Origin: Salvia splendens
Taxonomy: Eukaryota; Streptophyta; Magnoliopsida; Lamiales; Lamiaceae
Length of the DNA stretch: 64,000 nucleotides
Direction: 5' to 3'
Assembly: GCF_004379255.2 (NCBI RefSeq)
Contig: NC_056037.1
Span: forward strand, 31,159,012 to 31,223,011
Of this stretch, positions 22,907 through 34,288 are shown in pieces; within the stretch, counting starts at the first letter, position 1, and the number at the start of each line of letters is the position of its first letter. Under the pieces are notes generated by a model. That model had not been told where the DNA came from, made no database searches, and saw nothing but the letters and a program-made list of their open reading frames with translations. The position numbers and the translations under genes are program-made.

Positions 22907-24250
22907 GAGCATCCACAACCGTGTTCTTGCCAGCGGCACGGTTGTGAGCCCGACCCCACTTTTTCTGCCTGCTCTCTGTCAAGAGCACAACACCCACAGT
23001 TATGCTCTTCCGCAAGGACGAGCACAATTAATTTAAAATTCAATTACACAAAAACATTTCCATAATACTAAAAGTCATTAAAAAACCACAATAAATATTA
23101 CAAATTACAAATAATATAAAAAAGACATAATTAAAATCCTAAAAATTAAAAATTACATAATTAAAATCCTAAAAATTAAAAATTACATAATTAAACTCCT
23201 AAAAATAAAAAATTACATGATTATTGGCTAATATTACCCGAGGAAGACTACGCATCCGGCGGCACCAACCCCAATTGTTTTTTGAGACCCCAATATCATG
23301 TCCTTGTGCGTTTGAAGTTGCGTGGGGGTCATAGTTGACCTATCGGCCATATTGAGTTGGGCCAAAAGGGCTCACAACGAGTTGTTCAGGGGTGGAGGTG
23401 GAACATAGGGTGCGGGTTCGGGGGCGGGGGTCGATGGAGTCGCGGAGCGCCGGCGGTCGGCCGCCGCCTTCTTCCTTCCTTGCGTCGGGGCTACCCAAGT
23501 TAGCTCTGACGAGTTGGCTAGCCACTTCTTCGGAGCCGGAGTCAGATAAGAATACCGACCTTGACCGTTTGGAGGAGCCGCTAGAGGAGGATGTTACGCC
23601 TCCCATATACCTCGGGTGGAACCGCGTTTCCTGCCAAACGTTGAGGTACTTGAACGACTTACCGTTCAAGGATTGGTAGGTGCTCAGCTCGGCAGTGATG
23701 ATGTCGACCTCGCTTCGGCCGCTCCCGGCATTCCGCGACTCCTGGAGGAAATAGCCATTGAACTTGCCAATTTCTTCGTTGGCTCGACCGATGCAGTTGC
23801 GCACCATACTCTCGTTGCGCTCGATCGCCTTGGCCGGACATTGTTAGGGTATGAGAGAATGAAGATGAAAATGGATATGGGAGAATGAAGATGAGAATGG
23901 ATATTGGAGAATGAAGATGAAAATTGTATAGTTTGATGTGAATTTTTGGGTGAAAGTGGGGGTATTTATAGATGAAAGTGTGTATTTTTGGGGCGAAAAA
24001 ATAAATAAAAAAAAAGTGTAAAAAACGGTAATAAACGGTTATAATTTTTTTGGGAAGTGAAATTTTTTTTTATTTTTATCGGTTTTTTTAATTAAAAACC
24101 GATTTTAAATAAAAAAAAATTGAAGGCAACGGCTATGCCGTTGCCCAATCCCGTGCCGCCACGTCAGCTGCTCGCTGGAGCGGCGGCGGTGCTTCACCTT
24201 GCCAGCGGCGCGGACGGCGGTGATGACCGTCGTCACCGTTGCGGATGCTC
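22907..24250 (-). mobile_element. Internally deleted PIF/Harbinger element (ORF2 family)
   Basis: Ends GAGCATCCACAACCGTG and CACCGTTGCGGATGCTC, flanked by TAA on both sides (22904-22906, 24251-24253). Inside, on the minus strand, is a shortened ORF2 related to the one at 58205. It also keeps that element's promoter-like stretch (ctataaatacccc, minus strand, about 23950-23965) and its trailing array of roughly 27-bp 'aaaattacataattaaaatcct' units (about 23105-23220). No transposase. This is a deletion derivative that could be mobilised only in trans. Confidence 0.9.
23250..23841 (-). pseudogene. Harbinger ORF2 fragment with N-terminal half deleted
   Basis: The ATG at 23839-23841 (MSGQGDR) is followed almost at once by sequence equivalent to the middle of the 58205 protein. 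The junction is at gatcgagcg, where the two source sites share the bases atc, and the loss corresponds to about 389 bases (58224-58612 in the longer copy). Because 389 is not a multiple of three, the ATG frame is wrong. The conserved frame resumes as MVRNCIGRANEEIGKF (23807) through FKYLNVWQETRFHPRY and a Ser-rich segment to a stop at 23340. A further shift precedes the old C-terminus (LLAQLNMADRSTMTP, about 23250-23370). Confidence 0.85.
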
Positions 24251-24586
24251 TAAAGTCTTTAACTATAAAATATGTGAGCTGTTGCCACTATATTTTAAAG
24301 CATTAGCTGCCCAAATTTGACTACAAATTGGATCTTTAGTCATTAGTTAAATCTAATGCTTATTTTTGTAGACAGACTGATAATTCTCACTGATCAGTCT
24401 TTCGAATATTCCGTGATTTTCGGCCTCGATATTTTATTGATTAAAATACCTGGGATATGTGTGTATATATAGTCAAAAGTGTTTGTACCTGTCCATATGG
24501 ATACAGTTGTCTATGGTGTTCCGTTGACAAGATAAAACAATAAAAGATATAACCTAGAATTGAGTTATGAGATTATTTTATTTATA

Positions 24587-24715
24587 GGGGTTAGCTATGA
24601 CTAATTATCCCATGATTATATATTTAAGATTGAGTTGTGAGAATAAATCTTATGAACCAAACACACTACAAATTTAATCTCAGATACAATTTTGCAAATC
24701 GAACATCCCCTATAT
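24587..24715. mobile_element. MITE remnant related to 3405-3592
   Basis: Shares blocks such as tatgactaattatcccatga and cttatgaaccaaa with the complement of the 3405-3592 element (tcatgataattagtcata, ttggttcataag). Its own ends are diverged. Confidence 0.4.
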
Positions 24716-25794
24716 AGACTAATGACATCCAAAATATAAAAAGACTATTAAAAGGCGAAAGTGAAAGATTTTTTTTTAATTATTTATTAGAAAAGGTAAA
24801 CAAGTCACGAAATTTCCAGATATAGAAAAGGTGAACGCCGTGATTAATTAGTGGTAGTACAAATATAGCTAAGGTATCAAGTAGTAAAATTTAAACACAA
24901 TAAAAAACTAGGTCATAATCACGACAGAGTCATTCTGAGATGAAGTCAAATTTTATGCAAAATAATCCTATAAATGATCCAAATTGGGAGCTATACGATT
25001 TAAATATATGTAATAATCTATTTTTATTCATAAATTAAAGCGGAGTAGTATATAAGATAATAATATCGTAATTAAATATGATTTCTGTTTCATTGATAAT
25101 TGTGTGCACAAAATGATGAATATAAATCATGATCAGCATATGCATGAATCACTGTATACTGATACTCATAAAACTATACTATGAACAATTCTGTTTAATG
25201 AGAAGAACGAGGATGCAACAAACCAAAGCCCACTGAAGGATTAATCGCTGGGCTTTCTATAATAAGTCAGCTTTTCTCTCTCACCAAATTATTTTTTTCA
25301 ATGGCCAACGAATCGATCTTGTTACATGAGATGATATATTAACATCTAAATTTTCTACTTCTAAACAAAATTCATAAATGGAGAAGAATAAGTCTTGATA
25401 AATTTATAAAAATCGGACCAATAAGCAAATGAATGAAACTATTGGCTAACAAATGATCTTAGTCAATTCCATTTTGTACAAATACAAAACCTAACTACGA
25501 CATTCATTTGTAAATGCAATAGAATAGGAATTATATGTATACGATAGAAATTTATGGGTTCCATCCTAAAATCAATTGGTAATAGGAGGAGTGGCTCATT
25601 AGAATTATATAGTGATTTTAAATCTATGTGAACACCGATATGGGATAGTTGTAATATATTATTTTAGTTTCAATTGCCAACATTATCCAATATGTTTATC
25701 ATATAAATTGCGTATTTTATATTCTAATATAAATCAAAGGACATATTGCGGCAAACCAATAATTAATAAATTTAGAAATATTCCTATTTATATC

Positions 25795-26060
25795 ACTACA
25801 AAAAACTCGCCATTTATCCGTAAATAGGGCTAGTGACTTATTAATGTCGCATAGATCCGTAACTAAAAGGCTTGTCACTAAAAAATTATATATGACTGAT
25901 TTTTCCGTCTAAATTACTAACAACCGCACCGACAGAATACTTAGGGCTGCATTTGTAAGTTCGTATTAGTGACGGAATGGTATGTCACTAATTCATGACA
26001 AACATGTTTCCACCACTAATTAGTGAAGGGATAGCATGCCATCACTAATTCCCTCACTAA
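25795..26060. mobile_element. CACTA-like terminal region (single end)
   Basis: Starts cactacaaaaaactcgcc, close to the usual CACTA terminus. It is followed by repeated subterminal motifs of the type tagtgacggaatgg, gtcactaatt and tcactaattccctcac in both orientations, as is typical for CACTA elements. I found no opposite end, so this is a fragment or a small derivative. Confidence 0.45.
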
Positions 26061-27268
26061 TCTGAGTTTTTTTAGAGTATAAAATATCATCAGAGTAGTA
26101 AATAAACTAAATAATAAAAAATAAAAGCATAAATTGACAGAAAATTGTAGGGAAAATCTAAGTGATAAGAACTACTTGTGACATGTTTCAATAAAAGCAT
26201 AGATCGAATACTCAAACTCAAAGTCTGGATCGCACTTAATACCAATTAAGCACCCATGTTTCAATTAAAAACCGTTTAAGAACAATCCTCCATCTCATAT
26301 CACAATCCACGCAACTCAAGAGATCACCCATGGAAAGGCTCCACATTCTTCTATGAACGAAAATCGTGCACCGTCAACTCCTTCAGATCTAATTAGAAGA
26401 CTTGATTATGCCTCCAAAAAGTCGGCATTTACATTATTACTCCTAAAAGTTGCCTTTTACATAAGTATAGATAGATTATAAAGAGAGAAAAAAATATACT
26501 AAATGGAGCCAAAATACCAAAATAAGTCAGGAAAATTCCAGATATGAAAACTTAATTAAGGCGAATATAAACATTGATTATGGAAAATATTGTTAAGGTA
26601 TCAAAATCAACTAAAAATTAAACACAATTACAATCAAGGTCAAAATCAGGGCTTTGTCATCTGTGGTAAAATCAAGCTTTATGTATACTAATTACAATTA
26701 AACATGTTAATGGTATGATCCGTATCAGAAGGTATCTTATTTGCCGGAAAGATTATTCTTGATACTTCATTCGCCCCTCGAGTTTGCCACACAATCTACT
26801 TCATATTTAACATCTCAAATATTATTTACAAAAAACAATGTACAATTAACAATATTTTTCGTGTAGCTTCTACAAATTAAAGTGTTGACAAAATTCAACA
26901 TACGAGGGCAGTCTTCGGCCTCATCAATTTTGAGTGTTTTATTTTACTTTATTTTGGATAGAAGGAATGATGTGATTAAAACTTTAAGCCTTACATACTG
27001 TTTATAAACTAAAGTGTCCACAAATTTCGAATATCTTTTAAGACTTGGTTAGGTTATCAATTTATCATGAATTGCATGATTTAATATATGTCACTTCCGT
27101 ATTAATATCCGAACTCAATATCTTTTAACCAAGTAATGAATTTGCGATTAAATGGCTCCGCATCTTTTCATATAAATACTTCATCATTTCCATCACAATT
27201 TAAAAATCATATACTATGAAACTAGCGGAACTTTCAAAACCACCGCCCCTCCGCCGCCGCCACACTCC

Positions 27269-28528
27269 ATGTTGCCCCCTTGGAAGAAATCCAATTTCTC
27301 CCTCCACCACTGTGCATGGCTCGCCCTCATGATCCTCCTCCAGCTCCTCATCATCCTCTTCCTCAACGGCTCCTTACACCCTCTCTTTCTCCACTCGGAA
27401 TCCGCCTGCAAACACAGCCGGATCTACATCTACGATCTCCCCCCATTCCTCAACAAAGACCTCCTCCACAACTTCCACGACGTCTCCTACGCCGGCCTCG
27501 GCCCCCCGCCGCCGTCCCTCTCAACCTCTCCGCCGCCTGGCACTGGACCGACATGTACGCCGCCGAAGTCATCTACCACGACCGCATCAAAAATTACCAA
27601 TGCACCACCCCCGACCCCGCCCGAGCCGCCGCCTTCTACGCCGGCCTCGCCGTCCGGAACTACCTCTTCTCCAACTCCACCGCCAAGGACCGCGACCGCC
27701 ACGCCGACGCCATGCTCAATTGGGTCAAAACCCAACCCGCTTGGCAAAAATCAAACGGGTCGGATCATTTCCTGATGCTCGGGCGGCTGACGTGGGCTTT
27801 CCGGCGCCTCACCGACGACGACGCCGAGTGGGGCTCGAGCCTCCTCTACATGCCGCTGATGAAGAACGTCCTCCGCCTCACCGTCGAGAGATTCCGCTGG
27901 GACGGCCTCGAGGTCAGCGTGCCCTACCCGACCGCCTTCCACCCGAGATCCGGATCCGACATCCGCCAATGGCAGGCCTGGATCGGGGCCAGGAAAAGGA
28001 TCCGGAACGACTTCCGCTCCGTCCTCATGGAATATTGTAAGAATGAAACGGCGTCGTGCCGCGTCGTGGATTGCTGGAAGACGCCATGCTCGGATGGAGC
28101 TCCGGCTATCCTCGAGGCGTTTCTCGGGTCGGACTTTTGCTTACAACCAAAAGGAGACGGGTTGACCCGGAGATGATTGCATGTTGGCCGGTTCGATCCC
28201 GGTTTATTTTTGGAGGGGGAGCTTTGAGTATCAATATGAGTGGCACTTGCCTAAAAATGCTTCCGAGTATTCAATATTTATTGATCATAATATTGTGAAA
28301 AATGATACGTCCATTATCAAACGAACACTAGAGAAATATAGCAAAGAGGAGGTGAAGAGGATGAGAGAGAGAATCATTGAGTTTTTTCCAAAATTGTTGT
28401 ATTCTAAGTCCAATGCCAATCTTGGTGAAATTGAAAATGCTTTCGACATTGCCATGGATGGAGTCTTGAAAAGGTTTGAGCAACAAAGAAGATTAATGGA
28501 TGCCTCCAAAGAAAACAAAGAAGATTGA
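27269..28528 (+). pseudogene. Second GT47 MUR3-like gene copy, degenerate
   Basis: Paralogue of the 20648 gene, also intronless, with the same order of motifs: membrane segment (CAWLALMILLQLLIILFLN), CKHSRIYIYDLP, AAWHWTDMYAAE, NGSDHFLMLGRLTWAFRR, VPYPTAFHPRSGSDI, DFCLQPKGDGLTRR, LAGSIPVYFWRGSF. Lesions relative to the first copy: a deletion and frame change around 27480-27520; loss of four codons (AAAFYAGLAV against AAAFYIPFYAGLAV); loss of about 15 codons after ARKR, at the place of the first copy's A6 run; and an 8-base deletion after LTRR (about 28171) that shifts frame. The remainder from 28181 to TGA 28526-28528 is nearly identical to the first copy, and 3' flank similarity extends past the stop. 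A clear pseudogene. Confidence 0.88.
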
Positions 28529-31500
28529 TTTTTATTTCAAAAACTTCATTTTCATCATTATACATCACATTTAATAGTTATGGCTTCTTGTATATTAGTA
28601 CAATTTGGGTGATTATACTTTATCATATATTTTTGGTTCCCGCATATTAGCATGTAGTCATGTACCCCAAAATGAACATTCTGTTGTTAAATTAATACAG
28701 TAGTTTAATTAAGTGCAAAAAGATTAACTAGGTGTCTAGTTATAGTTCATCAGGTTTTGGTAGAAGTCCACTCAAATTGTAGGCTAATCGAATTATATTT
28801 TGACCAAATTGCATGATTATAGTGACACTTTTCTCTATATTATACTCTTTCCATTCCTTGTTACTTTCACTTTTCTTTTTAGATTGTAGATTAAGGATTG
28901 AGTTATTAGTGTAATTAAATTAGTATTTTAAATGTAATAAGAAGACATGACAACATTTAATTAACTATAATTTTTTAATTAATACTTAATTCTTACTTAA
29001 AATGGAAATAGTAATATTTTTTCCATGTCTGAAAATAATCTCCTTTTTTTATTTTTCATTTTTTTAAAATTAACCACATTTCTATATACCGAATCTTTCT
29101 CACTATTTGTTTTCAAAAAGTTACAAACAAAAATTTGTGTATAAAATGATTATTATTTTATGTATGTGAACATTTGCAGAATAAATTTTTTTTTTGGTAG
29201 TACTGTAAAGCCCGTAAATAAAGGGAGGACATGTGGGCTGGGCTTTTCACTATGTTAGATTCACATTCAATAGATACTTTAGCATTTGAATAGCCCAACA
29301 AAATAATTACTCTTTCCGTCCTCCATTTTTTGTTCACTTTTGGCACTTTCACGTTTATTGTCCACTTTCAAGTTCCGAGTTCTATATATTTCTCGTTCCG
29401 TTGGTTTGTAATTAGTTTATTGTTTGAACTTTAAATTGCTTTATGTTATGCCATTTTTTGTCTATCTCATATAGATACTACCAAAACGAAATTGGTTTTT
29501 TTTAATGTTTCAAAATGTTAAATTGCAAGATCGTTTTAAAGTTTCAAAATGCGAAATTAAAGAAATTCATCTAGCATGAGAGGGAAGAGATTGTAAGTTT
29601 ATAACAAAAGCTATGAAAATGGAAAAGGCAGAAATTAAGCTATGCTATTATTTACTTAAATTTTCTTATTATTTCAAAAGGATATAGATCAAAAAGAGAT
29701 AATAATGTTTGTAGGTAGCAAAATTTATCTCAAACTATCATTATTTTTGTTTTTGTCCGAATACCCGTGAATGCAAAGTCAATTTGGTTTTTGTCCAAAC
29801 TATTTTAGTATTTGAAATTGCGAATGTCAACTATTTTAAAATTAATAAAAACAGTATATATATTCATTTCTGTTTATGTAGTCATTATGTTTCATGCCTT
29901 AGTGGTGGAGACATAGGAATAAATTATATTTAAAAAAGCGAGGAAAGAGGGAAGCAGAACAAGCAAGTACTACTGTGACTCCACCTTTTACTACTTTTCT
30001 ACTCTCATACCTCAGTTACACTATACTCCATCCGTCCCATTAAATATGCAACATTTGTTTTTTGGCACGGGATTTTATGTAGTTTTATTTTGTGAGTTAA
30101 TGAAGAGAGAGAGTAAAGTAAGAGAGATGAAAAAGTAGAGAGAGTATTGTTTTCATTTTTAGAAACATTTCATTTTTAATGGGACAGACCAAAAAGGAAA
30201 ACGTTTCACTTCTAATGGGACATGGGGAGTATTTGTTTTTACCATATGAAAATTAGTACAATAATTTATACCAATCAAATCATGATTGTTATGTAAGTAT
30301 AACCTATTTTATAGAAATGAATAAAGAATGAAACTTATATATATTGGACATCCTAATTGAACTTTCACTGTGCCACTTTAAAAAAGGGCAAAAGTTTATT
30401 TTCTTTATAAAATTTATCTATAATAGAGAAAAAGGATTGTCAACATTGACATTTATAGATGTCAAAGATAAAAAAAAAAAGTTATCAAGATTAAATGTCC
30501 TAAGTTGAGCTCTGACCAAACTATTGATTGGAGATGAATCATTTTATCAACGGATCATCAACGATTCGTAGGTCTTATTTAGCAACACAATTAATTTGAT
30601 ACGTTTTACTAATTATTTTAACACCATTTTACATAAATAAGTATAATACTATTTCCTAATATTTGCAATCAGTTTAGGAGGTGTGGGATCATTGATTCCG
30701 TCATTTCTTTGGTTTTAAATTGTTTGACTTTTATTTGCCATATGATAAAAAAAATACTAGTACTACCATTTAATGTCCATCATCAAGTTTTGCAATATGT
30801 CTCCAGATTGCATGATTCAAGTATATTTAATTAACATTTCATCTCATATCATTTGAAATTTAATTATTATGAACATATGATAAAAGAGTCGACTAACCAG
30901 ATAGATCACATCATTACAAAATTGAAAAACTCAGATTGGAAATGGAATTAATTAATGGATTAAATAAATTGTGTCCTATTTGCTAGAATCACAAATCGTG
31001 TGGACGGCTTGGTTTTGTCAAAATAATTTTAGTATTTGAATTGTAAATGTCAACCATTTTTAAATTAATAAAAATAATAGTATTTCATTTCCCTCTGTTT
31101 CTGCAGTTCTGTTTTTGTCATGCCCTAGTGGTTGAAATAGCATAGAGACAAATACAAAAACCAAAAATAAACTAGCAAATATATGTTATATATTCATATA
31201 CACTAATATTATACAAATGTGAATGAAATACAATTATGCAACTATTGTAACTCCTAAACGAAGACTCATAACATTAATATGGTTTATTGGTTTACCAAGG
31301 CAATCAGGTTTTAACAACTTATAAAATATACTAGTATCTACCGGATGACAACATCATGATACCATTCATTAATTACGTATAACATATTTAAAACAAAAAG
31401 GAAGCTTATTTGGAATATTCGACCAATCAATATGAAATCTATATAACAAATATTATAAGTAGGGATATTTAATTAGGTCAGAGTCATGGCAACGCGGCAA

Positions 31501-32365
31501 TTAGACTTGGTTAAAACAGTTTATAAAATATATTGTGTCAATTATCATCTTTGACTTTAGTTTATTGAATTGTGTATGTGTGTAAAATATGATGCTGTAT
31601 TAACAAACTTAAGAAAAACATGAACTCAAATATCCTGATGTGTTAAGAGTGTAATGGAATTGAATGTTATATTCGCAATTTTATGAAATTGAATTCGAAG
31701 TTATAATAATTTAATTTAATTCCAAATTCTTTGAATAGGAGTACTTGATATATAAAATTGTATTCTACTTCTATTTTTTTTCTTTGATAAATAAAAAATT
31801 TAACCAAAATTTGACATTAAGTTATAATTTAATAATTGTTTTTATGCAAATGCGTCTATAATTACAATTTCCACCCATGCGTGCAACGTAAAAATTGCAT
31901 GTTTTGAATACTTTGCTCAATAAGCTGTGATTCTTTTGTTTGATTAAACTTTAAATAGTTGACAGCATTGGTTAAAAATAACAGCCCCCTCCCTCCACTA
32001 GTCATTGCAGATATGGAAGAAAATTGGTTCCTCAGCTCAACCTGATTTTCATTATTAATTATGCTAAGTATTGCTATTTAGTGCTACTAAAACCAAGTAC
32101 CTAATATTTAGTTCTTGTGCCAATTCTCACCATTTACTGCAACTGTTACCCATCTTAGTTATTCATTTAATTGAATAAGACTGCATCACCCAATGTATAA
32201 TAAGGTTGCATAGTTCTCTTTATTATTGCTTGAATCAATCCTCTGAGTTGGCACATGTATTTATTTCTTCAATTCATTTTTCTTCTTCTTATAAACTACT
32301 TGTATGCCACATATATACCTTACCAATAATTGGGTAGCGAGGAGTATAAATAGGTCGTCGAGTTT

Positions 32366-32368
<3 letters not shown>
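28529..32368. other. AT-rich intergenic DNA with one MITE
   Basis: No recognisable gene. About 29785-29925 and 31010-31150 are similar over roughly 140 bp (both contain attttagtatttgaa, aatgtcaac, aaattaataaaaa and atgcc(t/c)tagtggt), an old direct duplication. A CTTTCCGTCCTCC stretch near 29313 may be a MITE end. Confidence 0.5.
30026..30229. mobile_element. Stowaway-type MITE
   Basis: Ends ctccatccgtcccattaa and taatgggacatggggag with TA on both sides (30024-30025, 30230-30231). Inner inverted blocks include cattaaatatgcaacat and acatttcatttttaatggga. Confidence 0.75.

Positions 32369-32399
<31 letters not shown>
32369..32399. repeat. (TA)n microsatellite, left border of a composite repeat block
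   Basis: About 15 TA units. The three later (TA)n tracts at 34238-34286, 37036-37087 and 39281-39329 border the same block. Confidence 0.95.
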
Positions 32400-32401
<2 letters not shown>

Positions 32402-34235
32402 GATGTATTCATTTCCTTTTCCTATATTTTCTCATATTTCCTTCTTAATATCAGTCATTAGATTAGAGAAATGGACGGTCAACATCAACATTGGGTAATT
32501 AATCCCGTATTGCATTATTGGTTCTATTTTGTGCATTATGAGGGTACAATAGTAATCTAATAATGGCTGGAATATTAATAATGAATTGTAAACCGCTACG
32601 AATAATGCACCACATGGTAACGCGTAATGCATATAATTGACTATATAATGCACAATTTGTGAACTGCAATGCATACGAACAAGATGTGCTGTGTTATGAT
32701 GTTTGACACACGTTTCTTGTTTCCCCTAAGGGTTTAATAAGCTTAGGGGCTAGGGTATAGTACGTACGCATTAATAACAAATTATAAAACGATATGAATA
32801 ATTCACCAAATTGTCACGAATAATGGATGTTATTAACTATATAATGCACAATATGTTAACTGCAATGCATACGAATAAGATGTACCATGTTATGATGTTT
32901 GACACACGTTTCTTGTTTCCCCTAAGGGTTTAATAAGCATAGGGGCTAGGGTATAGTACGTAGACCCGTATGTAATCTTCACATGGTAACGAGTAATGGA
33001 TATAATTGACTATATAATGCACAATTTGTGAACTGCAATGCATACGAACAAGATGTGTTGTGTTATGAAGTTTGACACACGTTTCTTATTTCCCCTAAGG
33101 GTTTAATAAGCTTAGGGGCTAGGGTATAGTACGTACGCATTAATAACAAATTATAAAACGATACGAATAATTCACCAAATTGTCACGAGTAATGGATGTT
33201 ATTAACTATATAATGCACAATATGTTAACTGCAATGCATACGAATAAGATGTACCATGTTATGATGTTTGACACACGTTTCTTGTTTCCCCTAAGGGTTT
33301 AATAAGCTTAGGGGCTAGGGTATAGTACGTAGACATTACTAAATGCACGTATGTAATCTTCACTGCGTTGATTAACCCATATACACAATACCTCTAATAA
33401 TGCATAATATACTTAGATAATGACAATTAACAGCTACATAATGCACTACCTAAACCAAATAATGCACATACGTATATTCCAATAACAACAACTTGTTAGT
33501 AATGTCTACGTACTATACCCTAGCCCCTAAGCTTATTAAACCCTTAGGAGAAACAAGAAACGTGTGTCAAACATCATAACATGGTACATCTTATTCGTAT
33601 GCATTGCAGTTCACATATTGTGCATTATATAGTTAATAACATCCATTACTCGTGACAATTTGGTGAATTATTCGTATCGTTTTATAATTTATTATTAATG
33701 CGTACGTACTATACCCTAGCCCCTAAGCTTATTAAACCCTTAGGGGAAACAAGAAACGTGTGTCAAACATCATAACACAGCACATCTTGTTCGTATGCAT
33801 TGCAGTTCACAAATTGTGCATTATATAGTCAATTATATCCATTACTCGTTACCATGTGGTGCAGTATTCGTGGCGGTTTACAATTCATTATTAATGTGTA
33901 CGTACTAAACCCTAGCCCCTAAACTTATTCAACCCTTAGGAGAAATAAGGACCGTGTGCCAAACAACGAAACATTGTAGTTCACATATTGTGCATTATAT
34001 AGTCAATTATATGCATTACTCGTTACCATGTGGTGCATTATTCGCAGATACCAAAATGTGGCAGTTCCTTTTCCGTCAAATGTCAATAATAACCCTGTAA
34101 TGCATACAACCCCCTTCTATAATGCAACACGGAACCAGATTTATAGAATCAATTTGATCCGTTGATGCCTTAGATCTAACGCGTAATATTAAGAAGGAAA
34201 AAGGATCTAAGAGGTGAAAAGGAGAATAACGCACC

Positions 34236-34237
<2 letters not shown>
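32400..34237 (+). mobile_element. (TA)n-bounded foldback-type element, copy 1
   Basis: Begins GGGATGTATTCATTTCC and ends GGAGAATAACGCACCCC, both directly next to (TA)n. The body is built from a roughly 185-205-bp unit containing cccctaag-ggtttaataag-cttagggg, an 8-bp-stem hairpin, followed by ctagggtatagtacgta. The unit occurs four times forward (hairpins near 32723, 32918, 33092, 33288) and then three times in the opposite orientation (near 33520, 33718, 33915), so the element can fold back on itself. An inverted second copy lies at 37088-39280. No coding capacity. The class is uncertain; the TA target and hairpins are all I can offer. Confidence 0.75.

Positions 34238-34286
<49 letters not shown>

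Positions 34287-34288
<2 letters not shown>

Larger units (their letters stand above)
24251..27268. other. AT-rich intergenic DNA between the two GT47 copies
   Basis: No credible coding frame. It contains a diverged MITE (24587-24715) and a CACTA-like end (about 25795). Imperfectly repeated sequence also occurs: about 24775-24930 resembles 26530-26670 (both with ttccagatat, aaggtatcaa and aaacacaat), which may be left from the duplication that made the GT47 pair. Confidence 0.5.
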
